Below, in pieces: positions 63,840 through 64,000 of a stretch of DNA of 64,000 bases. Position 1 is the stretch's first letter; each line of letters opens with the position of its first letter. The notes below the pieces were generated by a model. It was not told the DNA's origin. It made no database searches and worked only from the letters and a program-made list of their open reading frames with translations. Position numbers and translations under genes: made by a program. This DNA comes from Microcoleus vaginatus WJT46-NPBG5 (lineage in GTDB: Bacteria > Cyanobacteriota > Cyanobacteriia > Cyanobacteriales > Oscillatoriaceae), in assembly GCA_019359355.1 (NCBI GenBank), contig JAHHHM010000002.1, forward strand, positions 372,001 through 436,000, given 5' to 3'.

Positions 63840-64000
63840 ATGACGATCGCACAATCAAATCAAGTACAGACTTTAAAAGAAACGCCGCTTCGCCCCAAGT
63901 GGACGGTAATCATCTTCATGGCAGTCGTTCACCTTGCTGCTCTTTTAGCTTTATTGCCCAGTAACTTTAGCTGGGCAGCAGTGGGAGTGGCCGTTTTCCT
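63840..64000 (+). CDS. desC: Acyl-lipid desaturase (DesC type), N-terminal part
   Basis: The window ends 53 codons into this gene. The product begins MTIAQSNQVQTLKETPLRPK and then a membrane segment VIIFMAVVHLAALLALLPSN, followed by FSWAAVGVAVFL. This matches the N-terminus of cyanobacterial delta-9 acyl-lipid desaturases, which add the first double bond to stearoyl chains of membrane glycerolipids. The histidine boxes that would confirm it lie beyond the window. It is divergent from the methionine-gamma-lyase-family gene. Confidence 0.8.
   Translation, partial: MTIAQSNQVQTLKETPLRPKWTVIIFMAVVHLAALLALLPSNFSWAAVGVAVF

Overview
The window is chromosomal DNA from a cyanobacterium. The evidence is a set of oxygenic-photosynthesis and cyanobacterium-specific genes: ndhM (NDH-1 subunit M), petP (cytochrome b6f), chlG (chlorophyll synthase), an F-type divinyl chlorophyllide reductase, a Psb35-like small protein, the start of an acyl-lipid desaturase (desC type), a kinase-GUN4 fusion and a PEP-CTERM protein. 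Gene style (long AT-rich spacers, multi-PAS histidine kinases, short intergenic repeats) suggests a filamentous Microcoleus/Oscillatoria-type organism, but that is inference. The octamer GCGATCGC is rare here, while hexamers built on CCGGC (TGCCGG/CCGGCA) are conspicuously frequent.

Layout. 1-374: 5' part of an IS630-type transposase running off the left edge. 0.6-9 kb: large PP2C phosphatase, ndhM, a membrane nucleotide-sugar dehydratase, leuD and two cyanobacterial proteins of unknown function. 9.5-20 kb: polysaccharide deacetylase, SfsA with an internal insertion, the lipid II flippase MurJ, ribokinase, a ComF-type phosphoribosyltransferase, a PEP-CTERM surface protein and a diverged PEP-synthase-like protein. 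20-26 kb: DUF1361 membrane protein, a spacer with a candidate structured RNA plus terminator and a 51-aa gene, PBP2, and a Ser/Thr kinase-GUN4 protein. 26-31 kb: a 1667-aa repeat protein with an RTX block, ending in a strong terminator. 32.7-42.3 kb: a small membrane protein, then the glycine cleavage genes gcvP, gcvH and gcvT, interleaved with an M28 peptidase and an alpha/beta-hydrolase gene split by a 1122-bp IS630-family element with a TA target duplication; then an RRM protein. 42.6-50.4 kb: tRNA-Ala(GGC), a small membrane protein, hisF, and a three-gene two-component operon (ethylene-receptor-like kinase, CheY-like regulator, seven-PAS kinase). 51-56.5 kb: divinyl reductase, glycosyltransferase, RsmB, TerB-like protein. 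56.5-64 kb: a minus-strand run with the Psb35-like gene, PBP1A, chlG, an ArsA-type ATPase, petP and a methionine-gamma-lyase-family enzyme, then the divergent start of desC.

How the genes work together. Several genes serve the cell envelope (PBP1A, PBP2, MurJ, polysaccharide deacetylase, sugar dehydratase, glycosyltransferase, PEP-CTERM protein, giant RTX-like protein). Others serve photosynthesis and pigments (chlG, divinyl reductase, ndhM, petP, Psb35-like). The gcv genes encode the T, H and P proteins of the photorespiratory glycine decarboxylase. The most distinctive items are the giant repeat protein, the ethylene-receptor-like signalling operon, the IS-disrupted hydrolase whose original frame can be reconstructed, the candidate RNA near 21.3 kb, and in-frame low-complexity insertions in two enzymes.
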